64,000 bases of DNA, from positions 30,271,208-30,335,207 of the forward strand of contig NC_056035.1 in assembly GCF_004379255.2 (NCBI RefSeq), in the 5' to 3' direction. Shown here piece by piece: positions 32,195 to 45,039 of this stretch (the stretch's first letter is position 1; the number at the start of each line of letters is the position of its first letter). Position numbers and translations under genes: made by a program. Source of the DNA: Salvia splendens. Taxonomy: Eukaryota; Streptophyta; Magnoliopsida; Lamiales; Lamiaceae. The notes under the pieces were generated by a model. That model had not been told where the DNA came from, did not search any database, and saw nothing but the letters and a program-made list of their open reading frames with translations.

Positions 32195-34545
32195 TCACTT
32201 GTTCCTCCTGCTCCTTCGCGGGGCAGGTTGTGGTGCAGGTGGTTCTACCGGTTTCTCCTCCTCATTCTCGGATTGCTTGTTCCCAGATTCTGCCGACTCT
32301 TCGGCATCTCCTTCCTCTTGTTCCGCCTCTAGTTTCTGCTCTGCTTCTTTTGTCTCGGTTAATACCTCCTCTGATACTCGTGGTTCATTAGCTCGGCCTC
32401 CATGGCCACTTGGTTCAACAACTTCCTCTTGGCCTCGTTGTGTTAACTCCATCAATATCTCGTCTATCACGGACGCCATCCTGGCCATTTCTGTTATCAA
32501 CCGTTGGTTTTCCTCTCCTAGCCTGGTAACAATCGTCTCCAAAGCTTCTTGCTTCTGACTCTGCCTCGTCTGTCCTGCAGACTCCTTCAGGATCCCTTCC
32601 ATTACTGATGCTAACCGTGTCATTTCTGATCTCATCTATCTGTTTTCCTCCGCTATCTTGTCCACAGCCTTCTCTATCCTTTCTTGACGCTGCTCTTGCG
32701 TTGATTCCTCCCTGGCTGCTGCTGATCTCCCAGTCGGTATAGCTTCTTCTCCCATTGCGTAGAATTGGGGTGCGCCCTGCCTCATGTAAACGGTGTTCGT
32801 TCGGACGAACAAAGGTGTATCAAAAAGACCAGGAGGATCCACCATGATCTGGTCGGATAAATCTTCGGCCTCCGTGATGATGATGTTGTTTCTGGCGAAC
32901 ACTCCCAAGACATGGCAGAGAGTGAGGTTCCTCGCTGGGTGGGTGGCAATTAGATGGCATTGGTAGGCGGTCCAAAAACCCAAATGCAACTTCCTTCCCT
33001 GCTTGGCGCACCAGAGAAGATATAACTCCGTCATCGATGTCCTAACAGCGGAGTTCGACTGCCCCAATAAATTGAAATCCAGGTAAAGTTGTACAAGACG
33101 CAGAATTGGGTTGTTGAAATGAACGGAGTGGGAAATAGTGGACTGGAATTGCCCTGCATCAGGGTGAGTAAGCTCCTCCCAGGCTTCCTGGGGCTCAAAT
33201 TCCACATGTCTGCGGGGAATTCCCCGCTTCCTACTTCTCCACTCAGGCCCTATGGCCTCCTCTAAACTGCACATTCCCAGACGCACGGTCCACTCAATCA
33301 AGCTCATCCGTATCTCTCCGCCAAACAGCCTAAAACTGATACATTCCTCATCTAGATCAGTGGTGACCTTAAACCTAAAGGTTGTGAAAAACTCCTTCGC
33401 TAATCTAACCGGGACACTCGGATCCCCATTCTCCAACAACCATTCGAATCCTAACGCGTGCAAATAAGATAGAAACTGCTCGCGGGCACCTAACTCATCT
33501 AAAGAAGGAATGTGAAGTACCTTTCCGCTCTTCACCTGCTTACTCCCTTCATCCTTGCTATCGAAAGCTTTCTGTAGCTCCTTCGAGTCGAAAAGCTTCA
33601 TCTCCTCCACCAGATCATCAGTAAGGTCCACTGTCCAGCGCCGGTACCTCAGTCTCTCTACCGGTGGGTGGACTAACTCTCGATGATCATTCTGAAGCTG
33701 TTGTTCTGCGTACTCCTCTTCCTCCAAAGAGATATCGCTGTCGGAGGCTGATTCCTTGCTGGCAGCGCGTATTCGCTATCACTTCGCTCCCTCCGGTGTT
33801 CCTGGACTCGCTGAACTGACTCAGTAATGACTATGCCAGTGTTTACTGTAGGTGGCTTCTTGTTGCTGGGCTTCTTCTTCATAGGGGCCTTCCCCTTTCA
33901 TTTTCTCTCACGGTATCTAACTTCCTCACCGTCATCTATGTCTTTCTCTTCTTCGGGTTCCTTCTCAGCTTGTGTTGAAAGTGGATCCTGGATAGTAGGA
34001 CTGGTCTCCTTGTGGCCTACTGACCTGGATGCGAGGTCCAGACCCTCAGCCATCCCGTCAGCCTCTTCACCTTGGCCACTCAGTGTTGGAGATACCGCTC
34101 TGGTTTCCATTGCAGTATCCTCTAGGTCGGTAACAGGTAAGGGGTCCTCCCCAGGTTTTGTGGGAGTTGTCCGTTCGTCGTCACTCACGATCTCTAGAGG
34201 ATCCTCCGCCGTGTTCGGTTTCGCCTTACTAGCTGCCCACTTACCCAAACAACGTTGCGATATCCTCCGCGGTTTGGCCGGCTCTGCCTTGGAGTCTGTC
34301 TTCACTACCAGTTTCCGTCTGATGGGAATCGGCTTTACTACTTGAGGTGCCACTAGGGTGGATGCTTCTACCTCTGGTTCTGCTGTCTCTGTTCCTGTTT
34401 CCTTGCTCATGCCTACTGCCTTCGAAGCGAGGTCTAGACCCCCAGCCTCCGAGGCAGTAGCTTCCGCTGCTTGGCCTACTTGGTTCAAGATGGAATCAAA
34501 CTCCTCATCTGTCATCAACGACCGCTTCTGGGCTGATTCGTTCAT
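32195..34545 (-). pseudogene. Athila A third ORF, left assembled copy (partial)
   Basis: This is the same reading region as 35422-37774 on the other side of the N gap. Visible parts from N to C are an acidic low-complexity region (34545-33898), a TGA in frame, a Lys-rich segment (33882 on), a frame change near 33770, the globular Athila domain ending EENR (33727-32636), a TAG stop, then the coiled coil and acidic tail ending RRSRRNK (32635-32195). The TAG replaces the CAG of the plus-strand relative at about 4320. It is incomplete at 34547 because the contig ends there. Confidence 0.7.
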
Positions 34546-34547
34546 GT

Positions 34548-34647
34548 NNNNNNNNNNNNNNNNNNNNNNNNNNNNNNNNNNNNNNNNNNNNNNNNNNNNN
34601 NNNNNNNNNNNNNNNNNNNNNNNNNNNNNNNNNNNNNNNNNNNNNNN
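34548..34647. other. Assembly gap (100 N)
   Basis: Exactly 100 N, the usual placeholder for a gap of unknown size. It is flanked by 31417-34544 and 34648-37774, which are the same sequence with a few single-base indels and about two substitutions. Confidence 0.99.
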
Positions 34648-37600
34648 CTAAACATGTGGAAAGTGGTTCCACTTAAAGCTTATAACTCACATTTTAAGAG
34701 GGCTTTCGTGTTGGCTCTAAGTATGGGCTTTTCTTTCATACTCGCATCATCTATCCTGGCTAGGAGGTACTAAGGGGGGTGGTTTTTGTTTTCCAGCATG
34801 TCTTATTTCCCTCAATTCCTCTCAACCGTCAGCTCAAGACAGTTGAGTTTAAGCCCAATCAACACACAAAAGAAAAAAAACTAGACCTAACAAGACACTA
34901 ACACAAGCACAAACACAGACTACACATATACACATTCATCATACTGGTCATTGCATCCCCCCTCCCACTCACAAGTGTCTGCCCTCAGATAGGGCTGTGA
35001 AGTGGAAAAGGTTATGGCCAGTATGATGGACACATAGACAAACAGACAAAAACAACATATTAAAACTAAAACTTCTCACACTTAGACTATGGAATGGGCT
35101 AAGTGGAGAGTTTGAAAACCTAAACAGAAACCAACAAACAAAACACACATATATACAAAACTCCTCCCACTTAGGCCATGCAATGGGCTAAGTGTGAGCC
35201 AACTGGTTACGAAAAAAAGAAAACAGAAAACACAAACACATGCGCCAAAAAGACAAACCCTTAACTTCTCACACTTAGACTATAAAATAGGCTAAGTGTT
35301 ATGAATGGGGTTTGCGCACAAACAGAAATTATACTACCTAAAAAAAACAAAACACAATTAAAATACGAAAAACTAAAAACTGAAAATAAAAAGAAAACTA
35401 ACTGGTCAGTAGGTGTGGTGGTCACTTGTTCCTCCTGCTCCTTCGCGGGGCAGGTTGTGGTGCAGGTGGTTCTACCGGTTTCTCCTCCTCATTCTCGGAT
35501 TGCTTGTTCCCAGATTCTGCCGACTCTTCGGCATCTCCTTCCTCTTGTTCCGCCTCTAGTTTCTGCTCTGCTTCTTTTGTCTCGGTTAATACCTCCTCTG
35601 ATACTCGTGGTTCATTAGCTCGGCCTCCATGGCCACTTGGTTCAACAACTTCCTCTTGGCCTCGTTGTGTTAACTCCATCAATATCTCGTCTATCACGGA
35701 CGCCATCCTGGCCATTTCTGTTATCAACCGTTGGTTTTCCTCTCCTAGCCTGGTAACAATCGTCTCCAAAGCTTCTTGCTTCTGACTCTGCCTCGTCTGT
35801 CCTGCAGACTCCTTCAGGATCCCTTCCATTACTGATGCTAACCGTGTCATTTCTGATCTCATCTATCTGTTTTCCTCCGCTATCTTGTCCACAGCCTTCT
35901 CTATCCTTTCTTGACGCTGCTCTTGCGTTGATTCCTCCCTGGCTGCTGCTGATCTCCCAGTCGGTATAGCTTCTTCTCCCATTGCGTAGAATTGGGGTGC
36001 GCCCTGCCTCATGTAAACGGTGTTCGTTCGGACGAACAAAGGTGTATCAAAAAGACCAGGAGGATCCACCATGATCTGGTCGGATAAATCTTCGGCCTCC
36101 GTGATGATGATGTTGTTTCTGGCGAACACTCCCAAGACATGGCAGAGAGTGAGGTTCCTCGCTGGGTGGGTGGCAATTAGATGGCATTGGTAGGCGGTCC
36201 AAAAACCCAAATGCAACTTCCTTCCCTGCTTGGCGCACCAGAGAAGATATAACTCCGTCATCGATGTCCTAACAGCGGAGTTCGACTGCCCCAATAAATT
36301 GAAATCCAGGTAAAGCTGTACAAGACGCAGAATTAGGTTGTTGAAATGAACGGAGTGGGAAATAGTGGACTGGAATTGCCCTGCATCAGGGTGAGTAAGC
36401 TCCTCCCAGGCTTCCTGGGGCTCAAATTCCACATGTCTGCGGGGAATTCCCCGCTTCCTACTTCTCCACTCAGGCCCTATGGCCTCCTCTAAACTGCACA
36501 TTCCCAGACGCACGGTCCACTCAATCAAGCTCATCCGTATCTCTCCGCCAAACAGCCTAAAACTGATACATTCCTCATCTAGATCAGTGGTGACCTTAAA
36601 CCTAAAGGTTGTGAAAAACTCCTTCGCTAATCTAACCGGGACACTCGGATCCCCATTCTCCAACAACCATTCGAATCCTAACGCGTGCAAATAAGATAGA
36701 AACTGCTCGCGGGCACCTAACTCATCTAAAGAAGGAATGTGAAGTACCTTTCCGCTCTTCACCTGCTTACTCCCTTCATCCTTGCTATCGAAAGCTTTCT
36801 GTAGCTCCTTCGAGTCGAAAAGCTTCATCTCCTCCACCAGATCATCAGTAAGGTCCACTGTCCAGCGCCGGTACCCTCAGTCTCTCTACCGGTGGGTGGA
36901 CTAACTCTCGATGATCATTCTGAAGCTGTTGTTCTGCGTACTCCTCTTCCTCCAAAGAGAGATATCGCTGTCGGAGGCTGATTCCTTGCTGGCAGCGCGT
37001 ATTCGCTATCACTTCGCTCCCTCCGGTGTTCCTGGACTCGCTGAACTGACTCAGTAATGACTATGCCAGTGTTTACTGTAGGTGGCTTCTTGTTGCTGGG
37101 CTTCTTCTTCATAGGGGCCTTCCCCTTTCATTTTCTCTCACGGTATCTAACTTCCTCACCGTCATCTATGTCTTTCTCTTCTTCGGGTTCCTTCTCAGCT
37201 TGTGTTGAAAGTGGATCCTGGATAGTAGGACTGGTCTCCTTGTGGCCTACTGACCTGGATGCGAGGTCCAGACCCTCAGCCATCCCGTCAGCCTCTTCAC
37301 CTTGGCCACTCAGTGTTGGAGATACCGCTCTGGTTTCCATTGCAGTATCCTCTAGGTCGGTAACAGGTAAGGGGTCCTCCCCAGGTTTTGTGGGAGTTGT
37401 CCGTTCGTCGTCACTCACGATCTCTAGAGGATCCTCCGCCGTGTTCGGTTTCGCCTTACTAGCTGCCCACTTACCCAAACAACGTTGCGATATCCTCCGC
37501 GGTTTGGCCGGCTCTGCCTTGGAGTCTGTCTTCACTACCAGTTTCCGTCTGATGGGAATCGGCTTTACTACTTGAGGTGCCACTAGGGTGGATGCTTCTA

Positions 37601-37774
37601 CCTCTGGTTCTGCTGTCTCTGTTCCTGTTTCCTTGCTCATGCCTACTGCCTTCGAAGCGAGGTCTAGACCCCCAGCCTCCGAGGCAGTAGCTTCCGCTGC
37701 TTGGCCTACTTGGTTCAAGATGGAATCAAACTCCTCATCTGTCATCAACGACCGCTTCTGGGCTGATTCGTTCA
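34648..37774 (-). repeat. Right-hand copy of the sequence repeated across the gap
   Basis: Collinear with 31417-34544 at an offset of 3,230-3,231 bp. Differences include one-base losses in runs (GTTTGG/GTTGG, GTTTTAAG/GTTTAAG, ACTTCAC/ACTCAC), an extra C near 36877, two bases near 36960 and about two substitutions near 36316 and 36334. The hairpins reappear at 35079-35105, 35168-35194 and 35272-35298. Confidence 0.9.
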
Positions 37775-38254
37775 GATCTATGTCCTCCCTTTCCACTTCA
37801 TGAGACACCGGCTCCTCCTCGGGCGTCCTCTCCGTTTTGCCACTCCCCTCATGGGTTGTCTCTTCTTGGCTGGCCCTTTTCTTACGCTCCTCAGGGTCGG
37901 AGTCGTAATGGGCGGCGACAGCGTCGAGCTCCGCCGAATCTGGTACCGAGGTCTCCGATGGCGCGGTCGCCGAGGGAGATCCCTCTTCCGATTGTACTTC
38001 TGCGTGACTGACCGGTGCAGGTGGAATTTCACTGGGTGCGGTTCCTACGCCCCCCATTTGACCGAAACCAGCCAATGCCCCGTCCAGTCCTGAGTAGGGT
38101 CATGTTGACGAAGAAATGCCATCATGGCATCCATGGAAATCATAGGTGGTGGCTGAGCGGTCGGTGCTGATGGTGGTGGATTTTGTTGTGGTTGTGCCTC
38201 CTGGGTTTCTTGGCGGCGCGGTTTGATTTTCTTGGCGAACGCTTTCTTCCCCAT
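35422..38254 (-). pseudogene. Athila A third ORF (env-position), full span, broken
   Basis: It starts at MGKKAFAKKIKPRRQ (38254), a basic N terminus, and would encode roughly 940 residues: a Gln/Pro-rich part, an acidic region, a Lys-rich segment, the Athila ORF-1-like globular domain and a C-terminal coiled coil with acidic tail ending RRSRRNK. Lesions seen are a frame change near 38085, TGA at 37128-37130, a frame change near 37000, an extra C near 36877 (absent from the left copy, so possibly a sequencing error) and TAG at 35863-35865. No signal peptide or membrane helix is seen, so envelope function is not supported. It lies 650 bp after the pol end, with a non-coding spacer at 38255-38903 that matches 55141-55260 in part. 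Confidence 0.75.
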
Positions 38255-38903
38255 GATCGGAAATCTGCAATTTAGTGGTGGAAAGTAGGGTTTGATATCT
38301 TGGAGAGAGTTGGGGTTGAGAATGATGTTTCCGTGAGAGAGATGGACAAGAATTTCTTGAAAGCGAATTTGAAAATGAGGGTTTGTGAGGGAAAAGGGTT
38401 GGGACGGTGAGTTTAATTTGGGTGAGAGAGAGCAGTTGCAGGTGGTTGTAACCGGTTATCTGGGGTTGCCGGTCGTGACGCTTCAGATGGGAGGCGGTTG
38501 AAATTGCTGGCCTCTGATTGGTCAGCGTGTCCCTTCTCTCTGCTCACGCGCCATCCTAGCCGCTGCTACCCTGCAAAAGCTGCACCAACTTTAATTCAAA
38601 TTTTCGTCCTCTCCATAATCCCCCCTATACTTACCTAATAAGGAAAAGAAATCAAATGGGCCCTTAAATAAAATCTGAAATAGCACCAGATAAGTAATCC
38701 CTTAGTCAATGTGTACTCCAAATTAAAATTAAGGCCCGAAAATATTTTTGGATTTTTAGAAATTATCTTGCATGCAAAGACTAACTACGTATTTACAATA
38801 TTTACATCTTCCTTAGGCAATTTGGAATTCTAATTGGCCAGTATATGCAAACTATTTTCAAAAGAAACTAGCCACGTGGAACTCCTAATTCCTATCTTAC
38901 TGA

Positions 38904-41900
38904 TCAGTATGAAACCGATGTAAGTGGTTGTAGTGGAATTTCATCCACTACACCCACCTCGCTATTATCCCTGAATATTTTCAACCTATGTCCATTTACT
39001 ATGAAAGGTTCAGAGTTAGCAAAACTCCCTGAAATTTCCACTGCCCCATTGGAACGAAGTGCAGTTATGATGTAAGGTCCTGTCCATTTGGACTTGAGCT
39101 TTCCTGGCATCAGCTTCAATCTTGACTGGAAGAGTAGTACTTTCTGGCCAACGTGGAGCTCCTTAGTTCTTAGATTTCGATCATGCCACAATTTAGTTCG
39201 CTCTTTGTACCACATGGCTGAGTCGAATGACTCCAATCTAAGTTCCTCAAGCTCATGCAGTTGCAGCTTCCTTTCCTCTTCACAGGCTGTAGCATCCATA
39301 TTCACTTTCTGTACTGCCCAGTATGCTCGATGCTCGATCCCAACCGGTAAGTGGCACATCTTCCCAAAAACGATCCGGTAAGGGGACATGCCTATGGGGG
39401 TTTTGTAGGCTGCTCGATACGCCCAGAGAGCATCCTATAACCTTACACTTCAATCCTTCCTAGAAGTGTTCACAGTCTTCTCCAAAATTTTCTTTATCTC
39501 GCGGTTAGAAATCTCCGCTTGACCATTTGCTTGCGGATGGTAAGGGCTGGATAGTCTATGGTGCACACCGTACTTTTTCATCAAGGATTCAATTGTACGG
39601 TTATAGAAGTGCGTACCTTGATCGGATATGATCGCCCTGGGCACACCGAATCGGCTGAAAATATGACTCTTTAAGAACTTGACCACCTCCTTGGCTTCAC
39701 ACGTGCTTGTGGCCTTGGCTTCTACCCATTTGGAGACGTAGTCTACAGCAACTAGGATATACAGATTCCCATAGGATGAAGGAAATGGCCCCATGAAGTC
39801 CATTCCCCATATGTCGAATAGCTCGCAAACTTTTATAGGTACCTGCGGCATTTCATCCCGAGCAGATATTCCACCGATCAGTTGGCAACGCTCACAGCTC
39901 CTGCAGAACTCGTAAGCATCTTTGTTGAGAGTTGGCCAGTAAAAGCCGCTATCCAGAATCTTCCTTGCCGTCTTCTTGGACCCGAAGTGCCCTCCACATG
40001 CTAACGAATGGCAGTGGGTTAAAACATCCCGCTGCTCCCAGTCAGGAATGCACGTCCTTATCACTTGATCGGACCCTACCCTCCACAGATAGGGGTCGTC
40101 CCAAAAGTAGTATTTTGCTTCATTCCTGATCTTCATTCTTTGTGCTTTGGTAACACTCGGTACTTCTGGAAGCTCTCCAGTCACTTGGTAGTTGGCCAGG
40201 TCCGCATACCATGGCTCTTGCCCTATCTTCTCTTTCCCTTTTGCTGTGTCATTCTGACCAGTAAGTTTGAACACTTCTTCCAAATCAATTTTTCTGGGCG
40301 CAAAAATCACCTCACACAAATGTTCCTCCGGAAACTTGTCATGCACTTCTTCACCGTTTCCATCTTGCATTATTCTGCTCAAATGGTCTGCCACCTTGTT
40401 CTCGACTCCTCTCTTATCTTCCACCTCCCAATCAAATTCTTGTAACAAGAGTACCCATCGGATCAAGCGTGGTTTGGATTCCTTCTTGGCAATCAGATAC
40501 TTAATCGCTGCATGGTCAGTATACACTATGACTTTGGATCCCATCAAATATGGCCGGAACTTCTCGAAAGAATACACCACTGCCAGCATCTCTTTTTCAG
40601 TGGTATCGTAATTCCACTGGGCTTGATTCAGAGTCTTGGACGCATAAAAAATTACGTACCTCTTCCCATCGATCTTCTGACCCAGCACGGCTCCTACCGC
40701 AAAATCGCTGGCGTCGCACATTACTTCGAAAGGATGGTTCCAGTCAGGAGCCCTTATGATAGGTGCGGATATCAGCTTTTCCTTGAGAAGGTTGAAAGCA
40801 GCCTTGCATTGCTCATCAAAAATGAACTCCACGTCATTCTGAAGTAATCTGGTAAGGGGCTGGGCGATCTTGGAGAAATCCTTGATAAATCTTCGATAAA
40901 ATCCGGCGTGCCCCAGAAAACCCCTTATTCCCTTCTGATCAGTAGGGAATGGTAATTTGGATATAACATCTACCTTGGCTCGATCCACTTGGATACCTCT
41001 TTCTGAGACCACGTGTCCTAAAACTATCCATTCGGTGACCTAAAAATGGCACACCTCAAAGTTCAAAACCAAACTCTTTGCTTGACACCTTTCCAAAACT
41101 ATATCCAAATGGTGAAGGCAAGAGTCGAACGAGTCTCCGTAAACCGTGAAGTCATCCATGAATATCTCTATGCAATCCTCAATCAAATCGGAAAATATGC
41201 TCATCATACATCGTTGAAACGTACCTGGAGCGTTGCATAGGCCGAAAGGCATGCGACGGTATGCATAGGTTCCAAACGGGCAAGTGAAAGTGGTCTTGTC
41301 CTGGTCCTCAGGATCTACGTAAATTTTGGAAATACCCGCTGTACCCATCTAGAAAGCAGAAAAACTTCTTCCCAGCTAATCTCTCCAACATTTGGTCGAT
41401 GAACGACAGGGGAAAATGGTCCTTCCTGGTCGCATTGTTCAGCTTACAGTAATCGATGCACATTCGCCAACCCGTGACTAGCCTCGTTGGGATCAGCTCA
41501 TTCCTTTCATTCTGAACTACTTGGATGCCCGACTTCTTTGGGACCATGTGAATCGGACTGACCCACTCACTGTCCGGCACTGAATAGATAATTCCTAGCG
41601 ACAACAACTTCAAGATTTCCTTCAATATTTCCTCTCGCATGTTCGGGTTTACCTTCCTTTGAGCATCTCTATGTGCTTTCGCTCCTTCTTCCAGCCTAAT
41701 ATGGTGCATGCAGACGTCGGAGCTTATCCCCACTAAATCTGTAAGACTCCATCCAATCGCCTTCTTGTTCTTACTCAGCACTGTCAACAGCCTAGCCTCC
41801 TGTTCCCTTGTAAGACTGCTACTGATGATCACTGGATATGAGCCCTCACCTCCGAGGAAGGCATACTTCAAATTCGGTGGCAACTTCTTCAGCTCAACTT

Positions 41901-42633
41901 GGGGTGGAAGTGTGTCTTCGGGTAGAGGGTTTTTCTCAGTCTCTCCTTCTTTTTCTAAATCTCCCTCTGATGGTTCTTCTATACTGACTGGTAGCTGAGC
42001 CCCTGCGGCTCCAATGAACTCCGATTTCTGACGGAATTCCTTGATCGCTACTTCTGTTTCTTCATCAGTCAACCCTTGGCTACTGATCAGATCACACCAT
42101 GCAGCAGCTTCTATGTCAGCCTGTTCATAAACATCTAAAGTCTGGAGTTTCTCCTGCAATAGTTCGGTCTCAAGAAAATCTTGGACTAGGGGGTCAATCA
42201 CATCAACATAGCATAGATTTTCAGAATCGATGGGTTTCTTCATGGCATCATTTATATCGAAGGTAAACTTCTCCCCATGAAAATCAATGCAAATAGTCCC
42301 CTCAGCCATATCCACTATTGTCTTGGCCGTTCTCAGAAAAGGTCTTCCTAACAAGACTCCACTAGACTCCCTCGCTTCATGCTCACTCATTTTGATCACA
42401 TAAAAATCAGGAGGGTATGTAAAATCATGCACTCTTACTAACACATTTTCTAAAACTCCCTCAGGACTTATGCACGACCTATCAACCAGTTGGATCAACA
42501 CCCTAGTATTTGACAGCCTCACTCCTTTCAACCGGTTATAGATAGACAGTGGCATGACATTTATAGATGCCCCCAAATCACACATTGCATGTTCGACCTT
42601 CACATCTCCTACAGTTATGGGTAGGGTGAACAT
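38904..42633 (-). pseudogene. Athila A pol: protease, reverse transcriptase, RNase H, integrase
   Basis: Order of domains on the minus strand: aspartic protease (CDLGASINVMP, 42633 on), reverse transcriptase (TGWRMCIDY, FLDGYSGY, catalytic FMDDF), RNase H ([36 protein letters not shown]), and integrase with zinc-binding [12 protein letters not shown] and CRSCERC and the acidic triad in [16 protein letters not shown] and [12 protein letters not shown]. The C-terminal part ends at 38904. No chromodomain is visible, as expected for Athila. Breaks are one extra A in an AAAA run near 41320 (frame change), TAG at 41040-41042, TGA at 39450-39452 where the relative has Trp, and TAG at 39435-39437 where it has Glu. 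Catalytic residues remain visible but the polyprotein cannot be completed. Confidence 0.85.
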
Positions 42634-44934
42634 ACGGCTCTCTTGGGTGGTAGCTTCTCTTGCACTATTGCTGACGCTATCCCTTCCACCATAATCTTGC
42701 CATCCTTCTGGGCTCTCCCGGCTATGAAGTCTTTTATGAATTTCCCGAGAGGGGGTAGCTTCACGGCTTGGAGGAATGGTATGGTGACATCCAATTTCCC
42801 AAAAATCGACAAGTAGTCAACCAGGTTCTCTTTCTTCCTCTTTGTAACAAATCGGAATGGGAATGGTTTCTCCTCTTTTTTCTCCTCTACTGGTCCCTCA
42901 GCAACCTTCTTGGAGTCTTTCTTAGGTAGTTCCTGGGTCAGGGCCTCCATTCTGGGCTCTTCTTCTTGAGGAGGTACCTTCCTGGTCAGTAGGGTGTCGG
43001 GTTCACCTCTTACACTTGGTGTATCATCCAAGAAGAATGGATCCTGCATCCGAGGCATAGGTCTCCCTAATTCTTCCGCTGAAATGGTATCGCCTCCTAT
43101 CTTCGTTCCATTGGGTCCTCCACTAGGTCGTTTTGGTTGAGGCGCGTCATAAGTAGTTCCTGACCTCAACGTAACCTTACTCACATTTGCCTTTTCGGGC
43201 ATTTGGACTGTAGATGGGAGTTTCCCCGCATTTCCCTTCAAATCACCCACCGAACTGGCCAGTTGAGCTAACTGCCTATTCATCATATCCATGCTCGCCT
43301 TATGTTCCTTCTGGGCATTTTGCATCCCCTGCACGACCTCATTACGGGATTGCAATTCTCCTTTGATGCTTTGTTGTAACGCTAGCATTTCACCCATCAT
43401 GTCCTCAACGGATCTCCTTGGCCTGTTCGAATTTTGGAAATGACTCGGCCCTTGGTGTTGATAGTTCTGGGAGTTTTGCTGGCCTTGATTAGGCGGGTAT
43501 TGGTTATACTGGGCAGGAGGGGTGTACTGATCTTGAGGATATTGATTCTGGTGCTGGCCTTGGAATTGATTTTGGTTCTGATGGTGTTGGGGTCCTGGGT
43601 TCGGCTGATTTTGGAAATTTTGGAAGTTTCTCTGGTGGGGCGGCACATAGACAGGGTTCGGGTTCTGGTTTTGTGGGTTTTGGTTTTGGGATTGTTGGTT
43701 TCTTCCTGACCAGTTGGGCTGGTAGACTGGGTTTGCTGGTCCACGGTTAGGGTTTTGGTTCGGATGGGGGTTATACTGGTTCTGACCTTGGTTCTGATTT
43801 TGGCTTCCGTCACCCCATCGGAAGTTTGGATGATCCCTCCATGGTGCATCCCGTTGTCTACCTTGAATCCAATGCCCACTAGAAGTCATTAGGCTGATCA
43901 TAGTTCGGTCCTTGATTTCCCTGCTCTGCACCCTTGTAATTCCCAGCTGGGGAAGGTGGTGGAGTGCTCTTCTCGATCGCACTCAGAAGTAACTTCTTCA
44001 GCTCATCCATTTTCAAATCCATTTTCTGGTCCAGCTTATTTTCCTGATCAGTAAGCGAGGCAACAGCAGCCCGCTCTCGGTTGTATCCTTCCCTTGAATG
44101 GTCATACTCTTTCTTTGCATTCAGTAGCTTCCTTAGGACTCTCTTCGCTTCGCTGACCCGTAATTGCGTGAAGCTTCCTCCTGACGATGAATTTGCCAGG
44201 TCCTTGGTTACTGCGTTCATACCTTCGTAGAAAGTATGATGTACTTCAATGTCCGCCATGCGATGGTTGGGACATGATTCCAAAAGACCCATGTATCTTG
44301 CCCAATAATCACTCAAGGGTTCATCATACCCTTGCTTCACATTAGTTATTTCCCTCTTCAGCGCGCTTGTCTTGAATGACGGAAAAAACTCACCCAGGAA
44401 TGCTGACTTGAAATCGGCCCAAGTCTCAATAGAGTTGGGGGGCAGGCGCATGAACTAGGTGTTAGCTTCCCCCTTGAGCACAAATGGCAAAGCCTTCAGC
44501 CTATAATCATCCTCAGTCGCTCCTGCTGGTCTCCTCTGCGCCCTACAAATTTTACCAAACTCATGAAGAAACTCATACGGCCCTTCATAGCTCTTCCCAC
44601 AGTATGTAGGCAGGATCGCGATCACATGAGGCTTCACATCGCAGGCGGTTTGCCCTGGAATAACAACTATGGCTTGCGGGGGCTCTCCTTCAGTATGTGC
44701 GTTCAGCGTCCCGATCTCCAGGTCTTCATCTCCCTGGTTGGCCATTTCCCTTGGGTTGGCTTCCAACAGTGGTTTCTCTTCTGGTATTGGTCCCTCTATG
44801 GTGCCCTTCTCTTCGTCACTACTCGTGCCCAGGTCAGACAAGGTGGTCGACAGGCCAGAACGAGTGGTTACGAGTATAGTTCCTCGCTTGAGTATTTTCG
44901 GCCTCCACTGATCAGGAGACGAGCTACTGCTCAT
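42615..44934 (-). pseudogene. Athila A gag
   Basis: It starts at MSSSSSPDQWRP (44934) just after the primer site. An acidic N-terminal part is followed by the retrotransposon gag (capsid) domain with FLHEFGKICRAQRRPAGATE, ETWADFKSAFLGEFFPSFKT and YDEPLSDYWARYMGLLESCP. Then comes a long Asn/Gln/Pro-rich stretch (43879-43397), and a C-terminal part ending with PPLGKFIKDFIAGRAQKDGK just before protease. TAG at 44455-44457 replaces the Trp expected there. Frame changes lie near 43880 and 42625, the second at the junction with protease. No CCHC zinc knuckle is visible. Confidence 0.8.
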
Positions 44935-45019
44935 AAACTGAAATGAAAAGAAAAAGGAAAATTATACACAATATATACACCAAAGTATCACACACAAAAG
45001 TAACTAATAACGCCATCCA

Positions 45020-45037
45020 TCCCCGGCAACGGCGCCA
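45020..45037 (-). other. Primer-binding site, tRNA-Asp
   Basis: Minus strand TGGCGCCGTTGCCGGGGA, two bases after the LTR end, complementary to the 3' end of tRNA-Asp as used by Athila/Tat elements. Confidence 0.9.
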
Positions 45038-45039
45038 TT

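Noticed and set aside
32195..38254. Tandem duplication of the third ORF as a real event
   Set aside because: The repeat ends exactly at a 100-N gap and differs mainly by one-base indels, so unmerged contig ends are more likely.
35422..38254. Third ORF as a true viral envelope protein
   Set aside because: No signal peptide, membrane helix or cleavage site is visible; the protein is acidic and coiled-coil rich. Only its position after pol is env-like.
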